From Mollicutes bacterium (GTDB lineage: Bacteria; Bacillota_I; Bacilli_A; RF39; UBA660): a stretch of DNA of 16,619 nt. Under the pieces are notes generated by a model, which saw only the letters and a list, made by a program, of their open reading frames with translations, searched no databases and had not been told where the DNA came from. Below are positions 7,011 through 14,030 of this stretch, piece after piece (positions within the stretch are counted from its first letter, which is position 1; each line of letters begins with the position of its first letter). The translations under genes and the position numbers were made by a program. The stretch lies in NCBI GenBank assembly GCA_004552445.1, contig SFOJ01000018.1, forward strand, positions 1 to 16,619, in the 5' to 3' direction.

Positions 7011-8287
7011 ATTGTTTTTACTAAGTTTTCTATTTTAACTAATTCTTGATTACCAGTTATCATATTTTTTAAAGTTACTGAATTTTGTTTTAATTCATCT
7101 TCTCCGATAATAATAACTTTATCAATATTTTCTCTATTTGCAGTATTCATTGCCTTTTTAAGTTTTATGTTATTAAGTTCAGTTAATACTTTATATCCAT
7201 TTTCTCTTAACATATTTGATATTTCAAATAAGTTTTTATCGTTTGTAAATGAATATACATATACATCATATTTCTTTAATGATTCTGACCATTTTTCTTT
7301 TAATAATGCATATATTGGTTCTAAACCAAATGACATACCTATAGCAGGGTATTCTTCTCCGTTGTGTAAGAATTTAGTTATAATATTATCGTATCTTCCA
7401 CCTCCACCTAAGGCTGACTTAAATTCACCAGTTCTATCAAATACTTCCCATACACAGCCAGTATAAATTTCAAGTCCTCTTGCTAAGAATGGAGTAAACT
7501 TACATAAATCTAAGTTTAAATCTCTAATTAAATTATTTAATTCATTTAATTCTTTTAATCCTTCATTCAATAATTCAATATTACTATTTTCTAATTCTTT
7601 AGTTAATTCTTCTAAATTTAGTTTAAAATACTCAAATATTTTATCAACATTTTCTTTTTCAGTACATGCTTCTAGTTCTTCTTCAATATCTTCTCTTTTT
7701 AATTTATCTAACTTATCAACTAAAGTTATAAATGCTCCTACTTTTTCTTTAGGTACGTTGCAGTATTCTAGAAGTCCACTTAAGAATTTTCTATTGTTAT
7801 ATCTAATTTCGACATCTATATCAAATTTTTTAAATGCTTCTTTTGTCATCATAAAGTATTCTATTTCTGCATAAGGTGATTCTGTTCCACAAGCATCTAC
7901 ATCACATTGATAAAATTCACGTGCTCTTCCTAATTTAACTGGACCATCTCTAAATACTTTACCTATTTCATATCTTTTAAATGGTAATATTAATCCTTTA
8001 TTCATACCGATTACTTTTGAAAATGGTACCGTTAAATCGTAACGTAATCCAATATCTCTAAGACCTTGATCTTTAAATTTATATACTTCTTTTAATATTT
8101 CTGCTCCACCTGCATATTTACTTGCTAGTAAATCATAATAACATAATATTGGTGTCTCAAGTGGTAAGAAACCATATTTTTCAAATGTACTCTTTAATGT
8201 ATCAGTGATTTTGTTTCTAATAATTTGTTCTTCTGGTAAAAAATCACTGGTACCTTTTAGATTCATTAATTTAAAATCTTCATTCAT
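6998..8287 (-). CDS. hisS: Histidyl-tRNA synthetase
   Basis: Class II synthetase charging tRNA-His. The 429-residue protein has the usual order: N-terminal catalytic core with KGTSDFLPEE, RYDLTVP (82-88), motif 2 KRYEIGKVFRDG (104-115), GRAREFYQCDVD (120-131), the HisA loop ARGLEIYTG (269-277) with the key Arg270, GGGGRYD (294-300), then the C-terminal anticodon-binding domain from ~338. RYDLTVP with QCDVD places it in the RYDLT-type HisRS branch rather than with the B. subtilis-type enzyme. Motif 3 reads GMSFGLEP (317-324), with Pro324 where ATP-binding Arg is normal. It is the last gene of the operon; its ATG overlaps the preceding stop (TAATG). The nearest Shine-Dalgarno-like GAGG is 13 bases away, so translation probably depends on reinitiation. 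No T-box leader is present. The level of activity cannot be judged from sequence. Confidence 0.93.
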   Translation of the reverse strand: MNEDFKLMNLKGTSDFLPEEQIIRNKITDTLKSTFEKYGFLPLETPILCYYDLLASKYAGGAEILKEVYKFKDQGLRDIGLRYDLTVPFSKVIGMNKGLILPFKRYEIGKVFRDGPVKLGRAREFYQCDVDACGTESPYAEIEYFMMTKEAFKKFDIDVEIRYNNRKFLSGLLEYCNVPKEKVGAFITLVDKLDKLKREDIEEELEACTEKENVDKIFEYFKLNLEELTKELENSNIELLNEGLKELNELNNLIRDLNLDLCKFTPFLARGLEIYTGCVWEVFDRTGEFKSALGGGGRYDNIITKFLHNGEEYPAIGMSFGLEPIYALLKEKWSESLKKYDVYVYSFTNDKNLFEISNMLRENGYKVLTELNNIKLKKAMNTANRENIDKVIIIGEDELKQNSVTLKNMITGNQELVKIENLVKTIKEM

Positions 8288-8745
8288 TATCTACTTCTTC
8301 CCTCGCTTATCTTCTCTTCATAAATTGAACCATTCATATAGTTCATATATAATTTCTGATTATAATTTTTCTTAAATTCTTCTTCTATAATTATTAATTT
8401 AGTAAGTAGTGCTTTGTATTCGCTAACTTTCATATATTCTTTATATTTTTTAATAACTATTCCTTTTAATTTATTTATTTCATCTAGTACCATACCTACG
8501 TCGCCTTCAGTGGTATCTTCATCATTTAAAATACGTAACATAAATTTAATAACTTTATCTATTTTTTTATTTATTCTTTGCTTTATATAAGCATCTCTTA
8601 GTTTTGAGTCAACTAATACAACTTTTTTTGCTTTGATAGTTAGTCCTGGAACTCCATTTTTTGGTTCAACTCCAAGGCCAACCATATTTACGCTATAGTA
8701 TACTAGTTTCATGTCTTTGCCATTTTTTTCTATTACGTATTTCAT
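8287..8745 (-). CDS. Hypothetical 152-aa protein between trmD and hisS
   Basis: Not recognised. The protein is soluble and strongly charged, with no signal peptide or membrane segment. The N-terminal ~45 residues look beta-rich (MKYVIEKNGKDMKLVYYSV, then VPGLTIKAKKVVLVD). The rest looks helical and Lys-rich (SKLRDAYIKQRINKKIDKVIKFMLRIL; later KYKEYMKVSEYKALLTKLIIIEEE), perhaps a coiled coil, ending in EGRSR. A good AGGTGG site precedes the ATG, nine bases after the trmD stop, and its own stop overlaps the hisS start (TAATG). Intact coupling at both ends implies a real expressed gene under selection. Its place between tRNA-modification and tRNA-charging genes and its basic character make an RNA- or ribosome-related role reasonable, but that is inference only. 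Confidence 0.8.
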   Translation of the reverse strand: MKYVIEKNGKDMKLVYYSVNMVGLGVEPKNGVPGLTIKAKKVVLVDSKLRDAYIKQRINKKIDKVIKFMLRILNDEDTTEGDVGMVLDEINKLKGIVIKKYKEYMKVSEYKALLTKLIIIEEEFKKNYNQKLYMNYMNGSIYEEKISEGRSR

Positions 8746-8754
8746 TTTACCACC

Positions 8755-9414
8755 TTATAATAAATCGTCTCTATATTCCTTTGTTATTCTTCTTCTTTCG
8801 CTTTCCCTATATTCATTAATAAGTTTATGGTTGCCGTTAACTAATACTTCTGGTACTTCCATTCCTCTAAAATTTCTTGGTTTAGTATATACTGGATAAT
8901 CAAGTAAGTTATCATTAAAACTTTCAAATTCTAAACTTGTACTTGTTATAACTCCATCTATTAATCTTACTACTGAATCTGTTATCATCATTGATGGAAG
9001 TTCTCCACCTGTTAAGATAAAATCTCCGATTGATACTAATTCATCTGCTAAAGTGTATATTCTTTCATCAAAACCTTCATAGTGTCCACATATAATTATT
9101 AAATGTTTTTTTTCTTTAAGTTCATATGCTTTTTTTTCATTATATGTTTTTCCTCTAGGTGTCAAAAGTATCACATGTGAATCCTTTGTTCTAATACTTT
9201 CTACTGCATTAAATACTGGTTCACACATCATTATCATTCCACCACCACCACCAAATTGATAGTCATCAACTTGATTGTTTTTGTATGGTGTGTAGTCTCT
9301 TATATCTATTATATTTATTTCTACTTTTCCTTTTTCAATGGCTCTTTTCATTATACTTTCTGTTAAGAAACCATCAAACATATGAGGAAATAGTGTTAGT
9401 ATGTCTATTTTCAT
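8755..9414 (-). CDS. trmD: tRNA (guanine37-N1)-methyltransferase
   Basis: TrmD uses S-adenosylmethionine to methylate G37 next to the anticodon of tRNAs reading CUN, CCN and CGG, preventing +1 frameshifts. The 219-residue protein has the SPOUT trefoil-knot motifs: MKIDILTLFPHMF, DDYQFGGGGGM (50-60; usually DDxPYGGGxGM), LLTPRGK (83-89), ICGHYEGFDER (108-118) and SIGDFILTGGELP (128-140). The usual Arg/Lys-rich end RRRITKEYRDDLL is present. Length is near the usual size (~220-245). It overlaps rimM by four bases (ATGA), the common rimM-trmD coupling. rpsP, often upstream of rimM in other bacteria, is absent here. Confidence 0.96.
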   Translation of the reverse strand: MKIDILTLFPHMFDGFLTESIMKRAIEKGKVEINIIDIRDYTPYKNNQVDDYQFGGGGGMIMMCEPVFNAVESIRTKDSHVILLTPRGKTYNEKKAYELKEKKHLIIICGHYEGFDERIYTLADELVSIGDFILTGGELPSMMITDSVVRLIDGVITSTSLEFESFNDNLLDYPVYTKPRNFRGMEVPEVLVNGNHKLINEYRESERRRITKEYRDDLL

Positions 9415-9890
9415 AAAAACACTCCTATATCATGAAAATGTATTTCTCTATTTTGTTTATCTATTTTTGAGATAAAGTTTTCATTAAATGGGATAAGTTT
9501 ATCATTAACTCTTATATTCTTATTTCCATTATCTTCTCTATATTCGGTGATATTTCCAACTAAAGAGTTTTCATTATATACATTCATTCCAATTAATTCT
9601 TCAGTTAAAATTTCATCTTCTTTTAAATGTAAATCTTCTTCATTTACAAATACACTTGCGCCTTTATATTTAATAACATCATTAATATTATCTATACCAA
9701 CAAATTTAACCATATCATATTGTTTATGTTGTCTATAGGTTTCAATTGTTTCTTCAGTTTTTAAATGTCCTACATATAATTTGAATCCTTTTGTAAATAT
9801 TTTATCTTTAAATTCAAAATTACTTAATATTCTTATTTCGCCCTTAAGGGCATGTGTATTAGTCACCTTTCCTATGTATATAAATCTCAT
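9411..9890 (-). CDS. rimM: 16S rRNA processing protein RimM
   Basis: RimM helps mature the 30S head, binding ribosomal protein S19 and acting on helices 31/33b of 16S rRNA. The 159-residue protein begins with the RimM signature (IGKVTNTHALKGEIRI) and has the N-terminal beta-barrel (~1-85), with the family pattern ...VKFVGIDNINDVIKYKGASVFV. A PRC-barrel follows (~95-159; EELIGMNVYNENSLVGNITEY, LIPFNENFI). It starts 12 bases after the SpoU gene stop with AGGGG seven bases before the ATG. Its TGA stop is the only TGA terminator I find among intact genes of the window; it is embedded in the trmD start as ATGA. Confidence 0.93.
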   Translation of the reverse strand: MRFIYIGKVTNTHALKGEIRILSNFEFKDKIFTKGFKLYVGHLKTEETIETYRQHKQYDMVKFVGIDNINDVIKYKGASVFVNEEDLHLKEDEILTEELIGMNVYNENSLVGNITEYREDNGNKNIRVNDKLIPFNENFISKIDKQNREIHFHDIGVFL

Positions 9891-9902
9891 AATAATTCCC
9901 CT

Positions 9903-10628
9903 TTATTTATATAAATGATATAAGACTATAGATGCTGAAACTCCTACATTTAAACTTTCACAAGCAGGGTTCATATCTATTCTAATTATTTCATCACACA
10001 TATTTAAAATTTCTTCTCTTACACCATTACCTTCGTTTCCAAATATTATAGCAAATTCCTCCATATTTTCAAGTTCTTCAAGTGATTTTGATTTTTTTAA
10101 GGAAGTTCCTACTACTTTTATATGTTTATCTTTTATTTTATTTATTATTTCTTTTAAGTCGCCAATCACTATATTTGTATTATATATCATACCACCTGTA
10201 CTTCTTAATACTTTTTCATTATATGGGCTTACTGAATCTTTTGAAAATACTACAGTATCTGCATTAAATGCTACACTTGATCTTATTATAGTTCCAGCAT
10301 TACCAGGGTCTTGTATATTATCTAGTATTACTATTTTATTTCCTATAAAATTATTATTATTTATTTTTGAAATTCCTAAAAGTCTTGGAGTACTTTTTAA
10401 ATTACTAATACTTTTCATTACATCGTTTGTTACATAATTATAATTAAAGTCATAATTACAAGTTGTACCTTCTAAAACATATAATTCTTTTAACATATGA
10501 TTTTTAATTGCTTCTTCTATTAGGTTTTCACCTTCTATTACGAATAATCCTTTTTCTAAAGAATATTTCTTAGTTAGAAGTTTTCTTATCTCTTTTATTC
10601 TATTATTATCTTTAGATGTTATAAGCAT
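9903..10628 (-). CDS. TrmH/SpoU-family RNA 2'-O-ribose methyltransferase
   Basis: The 241-residue protein has both parts of this family: an N-terminal L30e-like substrate-binding domain (~1-95; FVIEGENLIEEAI) and a C-terminal SPOUT knot. Motif 1 is NIQDPGNAGTIIRSS, with the catalytic-type Asn/Arg; motif 2 is AIIFGNEGNGV; motif 3 is CESLNVGVSASIVLYHLY. It should transfer methyl from S-adenosylmethionine to a ribose in rRNA or tRNA. It resembles RlmB and B. subtilis YsgA, so the exact target is unknown and I give no symbol. Motif 3 has NVGVSAS where NVAVAAS is typical. Its Shine-Dalgarno AAGGAGG lies in the last sense codons of the upstream metallopeptidase gene (Lys-Glu-Glu), and only one base separates the stop from this ATG, so the two genes are coupled. 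Confidence 0.92.
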   Translation of the reverse strand: MLITSKDNNRIKEIRKLLTKKYSLEKGLFVIEGENLIEEAIKNHMLKELYVLEGTTCNYDFNYNYVTNDVMKSISNLKSTPRLLGISKINNNNFIGNKIVILDNIQDPGNAGTIIRSSVAFNADTVVFSKDSVSPYNEKVLRSTGGMIYNTNIVIGDLKEIINKIKDKHIKVVGTSLKKSKSLEELENMEEFAIIFGNEGNGVREEILNMCDEIIRIDMNPACESLNVGVSASIVLYHLYK

Positions 10629-10629
10629 G

Positions 10630-11265
10630 TTATTCCTCCTTTAGTACTTTAGTATTTTCTTTATAATTTGGTTTATATTTTTTAACATAATTCCAAAATT
10701 TTTTAGAATGATTGAATTCTAAAAAATGGCATAGTTCATGAATAATAACATAATCTATTTCATCAATACTGTATTTAATTAATTCTGAATTTAATTTTAT
10801 AAGTTCTTGTCTTTTATTACAATAACCCCATTTTCTCTTCATTTTGCCAATCATTACTTTTGGATATGGAATATCTTCCTCAAATAAATTATAACATATT
10901 TTTACTCTTTCATTAAATACTCTTTCACATTCATTCTTTAGAAAAGTATTTAAATATGTTTTATTTTTAACAAACACTTGGTTTCTCACAAATTCTATTT
11001 TAGAAACTGTATTTAGTACTACAACGTCATAATTATTACCAAGATAATAGAATTCTTCATTCTTTTTTTCTTTTCTTTGCACTGTATCATTCATTCTAAT
11101 TATATCGTCTTCATTTTTCTCTATAAATGACTTAATCATATTATTAGTTACAAAGTAATTACATGTAATATATATTCCATCTTTTTTTACTCTTAAATAC
11201 ATATTTTTATTGTTTTTTCTTGTTATGAATACATTAAATATTTTATCTTTGATTGTTATTGTCAT
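10630..11265 (-). CDS. YgjP-like (DUF45, COG1451) zinc metallopeptidase-type protein
   Basis: A 211-residue soluble protein of the YgjP/WLM gluzincin-like family. The N-terminal half is beta-rich (KNMYLRVKKDGIYITCN, EFYYLGNNYDVVV). KMKRKWGYC (141-149) corresponds to the family's R(M)KxRWGSC. The zinc site is HELCH (176-180), with a third ligand in EFNHSKKFW (His186). The catalytic Glu177 is present, so it is predicted to be an active zinc hydrolase or peptidase, although substrates of this family are not well established. It opens the operon that continues through the SpoU gene, rimM, trmD, the 152-aa gene and hisS. An extended -10 lies just upstream, with GAGGG seven bases before the ATG. 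This family often sits near DNA- or RNA-processing genes, so the context does not settle its function. Confidence 0.88.
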   Translation of the reverse strand: MTITIKDKIFNVFITRKNNKNMYLRVKKDGIYITCNYFVTNNMIKSFIEKNEDDIIRMNDTVQRKEKKNEEFYYLGNNYDVVVLNTVSKIEFVRNQVFVKNKTYLNTFLKNECERVFNERVKICYNLFEEDIPYPKVMIGKMKRKWGYCNKRQELIKLNSELIKYSIDEIDYVIIHELCHFLEFNHSKKFWNYVKKYKPNYKENTKVLKEE

Positions 11266-11285
11266 AATGTAACCCTCTATTCATA

Positions 11286-11294
11286 ATTATAACA
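11286..11294 (-). promoter_or_regulatory. Extended -10 promoter of the translation/RNA-maturation operon
   Basis: The minus strand reads TGTTATAAT (TGn plus a perfect -10), 20 bases before the ATG at 11265. The T-tract of the preceding terminator occupies the -35 position. This is the only promoter I see for the six genes down to hisS. Confidence 0.6.
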
Positions 11295-11308
11295 TTTTTA
11301 AGGCAATT

Positions 11309-11334
11309 AAAAAAGCATTCGTATGAATGCTTTT
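11309..11334 (-). terminator. Intrinsic terminator of the InlB-repeat protein gene
   Basis: A perfect 10-bp inverted repeat (11311-11320 with 11325-11334, loop of four) with AAAAGCATTC arms is followed by six T on the minus strand. It begins four bases after the stop codon of the gene at 11338. Confidence 0.8.
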
Positions 11335-11337
11335 AAA

Positions 11338-12843
11338 TTACATTGTAGTTTCTGGAATTACTTCCGGTGTTACTTCAACGTTTGTTGATACTTCCGGTAC
11401 TGTTTCTTCTACTGGTACTTCTTCTTCGACTAAATCTAATGTTTCAGTTGTATTTTCTTCTTCATTTAACTCAGTCGTATCTGTTGTGTCGGTAGTTTTA
11501 TCTTGTTCTTTCCATTTTGCTACTAATTCATTATCAGTATTATCCTCTGGCTTATATGTATCATCTACATCAACTAATATTTCGTTTCCTTCTTCATCTG
11601 TTTCTTTAGCTTGCCATCCATCAAATACTTTTTCTAATTCTTCTACTGAGTCACCAACTTCAATAGTTTCATTTTCTCCTGCTTTAGACTTTGCATCAGA
11701 TATTTTGATTTGATTATCTAACAATTCTTCTATTTCATCTGGTACTACTTCTTTAGCATTTTCATTTGTTTTATCAACTTTTACGAAATATGTTGGAGTT
11801 TTTAATCCTACTTCATCTGGTGTTGGTAAATTATAATTATCCAATTCTTCACTAGTCATACCAACTGTAACAGTTTCTCCTTCACTTTCGTAAATAACCC
11901 TTGCTGTTCCAAATACTGCGTATAAGTCTAAGTCACCTGTTAATGTTACCATTTGATTTAATTGATATTCTATTACGTTACTTCCTGGTTTAGTTGCAAA
12001 TCCTAATTTTTTCATTCCTTCAGGAGCAAATCCTCCATAATTTTCAATTCTGATAGGCTTTTGACTATAATAAGTGAATGTTATGCCTACTTCACCACCT
12101 TTAGAGTGATATCTTACGCTATAACTATCAGCAACTTTAGCATATAAATGAATTTCATTTTGTTCATTTGCTATTTTTGTTAAATCCTTTGATAAATAAT
12201 ATACTCTATCACCACTAAAGTCAGGTGTAGTATACCATCCTTCAAAGAATCCTTTTTCAAGATTAGCATCACTTAAAGCAACTTTACCTTCTTTTAGATC
12301 ATATTCAGTTTGTGAATTTGTATCTTTATCATAAATTATTGTGTAAACTGCAATACTACAACTTGTGTAAATATTTGTATTACTTGTAATTTTATTTGTA
12401 AAGTCAAATTCTTTTGTTAAATTTTCATCAGCATAGTACTTACATGAAGTATATCCATTTGGTACATATGGACTAACTTTTCCATTTTTAACTTCAACTG
12501 TATGAACATCGTCTTCATCTAATAAATTGAATGATACTACATAAGTTTCTTCATTTTTATCATTTGATTTAGTAGTTACTTTCTTAATAACAGTAGTCTC
12601 TTTATCCTCCTTCTTGTCTTCTTCTTTCGTGTCTGGAACTACTATGTCATCTTTTGGTTTAACAGGATCTTTTTCTTCACTTTTTTTGTCACAACCAACA
12701 AGAAGTCCAATAATAGTACCAATAATTACTAGAATAGCTATTGCTATAAAGATGATTACTCTATTATCGTTTTCTTCCTCGATAAATTTTTCTTCAACTT
12801 TTACAGCAGGGCTTTTCTTAGTAACTTTCTTACTATCTTTCAT
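11338..12843 (-). CDS. Membrane-anchored surface protein with InlB/Listeria-Bacteroides-type repeats
   Basis: A 501-residue protein. A charged cytoplasmic N-terminus (1-28) precedes one membrane helix (29-50). The helix ends in LLVGC (Cys51), which resembles a lipobox, but the N-region is unusually long and acidic for a lipoprotein. A Lys/Asp/Glu linker follows (~52-98). Three to four beta modules of the InlB B-repeat type come next (~101-162, 167-236, 241-311, and a diverged ~315-444). They are recognised by GWY/GW...LYAK(W)-like endings: FEGWYTTPDF...LYAKV, LDLYAVF, FDGWQAK...LVAKW. A Thr/Glu/Val-rich acidic tail ends the protein; there is no LPXTG. It probably projects from the cell, as such repeats do in adhesion and surface proteins. 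It has its own promoter and terminator between ftsZ and the translation operon. Its ligand is unknown. Confidence 0.85.
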   Translation of the reverse strand: MKDSKKVTKKSPAVKVEEKFIEEENDNRVIIFIAIAILVIIGTIIGLLVGCDKKSEEKDPVKPKDDIVVPDTKEEDKKEDKETTVIKKVTTKSNDKNEETYVVSFNLLDEDDVHTVEVKNGKVSPYVPNGYTSCKYYADENLTKEFDFTNKITSNTNIYTSCSIAVYTIIYDKDTNSQTEYDLKEGKVALSDANLEKGFFEGWYTTPDFSGDRVYYLSKDLTKIANEQNEIHLYAKVADSYSVRYHSKGGEVGITFTYYSQKPIRIENYGGFAPEGMKKLGFATKPGSNVIEYQLNQMVTLTGDLDLYAVFGTARVIYESEGETVTVGMTSEELDNYNLPTPDEVGLKTPTYFVKVDKTNENAKEVVPDEIEELLDNQIKISDAKSKAGENETIEVGDSVEELEKVFDGWQAKETDEEGNEILVDVDDTYKPEDNTDNELVAKWKEQDKTTDTTDTTELNEEENTTETLDLVEEEVPVEETVPEVSTNVEVTPEVIPETTM

Positions 12844-12889
12844 TTAACCCTCCCTTGTATCAAGCTTTACGCTTTCTACTCTCATAATC

Positions 12890-12918
12890 ATTATATATTT
12901 TATGTTAATGTAAATCAA
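12890..12918 (-). promoter_or_regulatory. Promoter of the InlB-repeat protein gene
   Basis: The minus strand has TTGATT (12913-12918), a 17-bp spacer and a perfect TATAAT (12890-12895), giving a leader of about 40 nucleotides. The ribosome site GGGAGGG sits four bases before the ATG. Three near-identical decamers overlap and lie upstream of it (see repeat entry). Confidence 0.7.
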
Positions 12919-12942
12919 TAGTTATTGTAAATTTAATGTAAA
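12905..12942 (+). repeat. Three direct copies of TTAWTGTAAA at a promoter
   Basis: Decamers at 12905-12914 and 12933-12942 (TTAATGTAAA) and at 12922-12931 (TTATTGTAAA), with start-to-start spacings of 17 and 11 bases. The first overlaps the -35 and spacer of the InlB-repeat gene promoter. They could be an operator, but the region is AT-rich and chance is possible. Confidence 0.35.
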
Positions 12943-12943
12943 C

Positions 12944-12963
12944 AAAAAAGAGCTTTCGCTCTT
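12944..12963 (-). terminator. Intrinsic terminator of ftsA-ftsZ
   Basis: Stem AAGAGC/GCTCTT (12948-12953 with 12958-12963) is closed on the minus strand by a GAAA tetraloop and followed by six T. It overlaps the ftsZ TAA stop (12962-12964). Confidence 0.85.
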
Positions 12964-14020
12964 AAAAATCTCTATTTCTTAGGAATGCTGGCATTTCAAG
13001 TTCTTCATCATCTTCTATTTCTTGTACAGCCTTTTTCTCTCCTTCGATTGATCTGTATAGTGGTTCTGTTGAATCTTCAAATCCTGTTGCGATAACTGTT
13101 ACTACTATTTCATCAGTAAGTGCTTCATTGATAACAGCACCGAATATAATGTTAACATCTGTATTTGCAACTGCTCTTACTACTTCTACTGCATCTTCTG
13201 CTTCGAATAATGTCATTGAGTTACCACCTGTAATGTTTACTATACAATCTGTTGCACCATTAATAGTTTGTTCTAATAGTGGACTATTTACTGCTTGTTT
13301 TGCAGCTTCTACAGCTCTATTATCTCCAAATCCAACACCTATACCAATAAGTGCATCTCCTCTGTCTTCCATTATTGTTCTAACATCTGCAAAATCTAGG
13401 TTTACAAGTCCTGGAACACTAATTAAGTCAGATATAGATTGAACACCTAGTCTAAGTACATTGTCTACTTCTTTAAATGCTGCATTTAATGGAGTACTTC
13501 TATCAATTAAATCTCTTAATTTATCATTTGGAATAACTACAATAGTATCTACATGTTTTCTTAACTCATCTAGACCAACTAATGCATAGTCCATTCTTTT
13601 CTTACCTTCGAATTTAAATGGTTTTGTAACTATTGCTACTGTTAAACATCCAAGGTTTTGAGCTATTTCTGCAACTACTGGAGCAGCACCTGTACCAGTA
13701 CCACCACCAAGTCCACAAGTTACGAATACCATATCTGCTCCGCGTAAAGAGTCTTCTATTTCTTCTTTAGCTTCAAGTGCAGCTTCTCTTCCTACTTCAG
13801 GTCTTGTTCCTGCTCCTCTTCCTTTAGTAATAGTTTTTCCTAATTGTATCTTGTGTTCTGCATGGGAAACATTTAATACTTGTTGATCAGTATTTGCTAC
13901 GATAAATTCAACTCCACGAAGTCCTGAATCTATCATTCTGTTTACAGCATTACATCCACCGCCACCGACACCAATTACTTTTATGTCAGCTATTTGATCC
14001 ATCTCTAGTTTATTGTTCAT
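12962..14020 (-). CDS. ftsZ: Cell division GTPase FtsZ
   Basis: The tubulin homologue that polymerises into the division ring. The 352-residue protein has the glycine-rich nucleotide site GVGGGGCNAVNRM (17-29), the tubulin signature GGGTGTG (105-111), the T7 catalytic loop NLDFADVRTIM (207-217), and the conserved C-terminal peptide MPAFLRNR (343-350), which binds FtsA and other membrane tethers. The linker between the globular domain (ending ~318) and that peptide is only about 20 residues and very acidic, much shorter than the ~50 of many Bacilli. The gene follows ftsA by 10 bases; its AAGGAG ribosome site overlaps the ftsA stop (TAAGGAG), so they form one operon. No separate promoter is seen. 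Confidence 0.98.
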   Translation of the reverse strand: MNNKLEMDQIADIKVIGVGGGGCNAVNRMIDSGLRGVEFIVANTDQQVLNVSHAEHKIQLGKTITKGRGAGTRPEVGREAALEAKEEIEDSLRGADMVFVTCGLGGGTGTGAAPVVAEIAQNLGCLTVAIVTKPFKFEGKKRMDYALVGLDELRKHVDTIVVIPNDKLRDLIDRSTPLNAAFKEVDNVLRLGVQSISDLISVPGLVNLDFADVRTIMEDRGDALIGIGVGFGDNRAVEAAKQAVNSPLLEQTINGATDCIVNITGGNSMTLFEAEDAVEVVRAVANTDVNIIFGAVINEALTDEIVVTVIATGFEDSTEPLYRSIEGEKKAVQEIEDDEELEMPAFLRNRDF

Positions 14021-14030
14021 ATTTCACTCC

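Noticed and set aside
8288..8330. T-box or other leader regulating hisS.
   Set aside because: hisS begins inside the stop codon of the preceding gene; there is no untranslated leader to hold a T-box.
11281..11340. Similar AAAAGCATT hairpins at 11311-11334 and 15858-15883 as copies of a mobile repeat.
   Set aside because: Similarity is limited to the outer arm bases common to AT-rich intrinsic terminators; loops and flanks differ, so they are ordinary terminators.
12844..12961. Origin of replication or DnaA boxes near ftsZ or parE.
   Set aside because: I see no cluster of TTATCCACA-like boxes in any intergenic region of the window.
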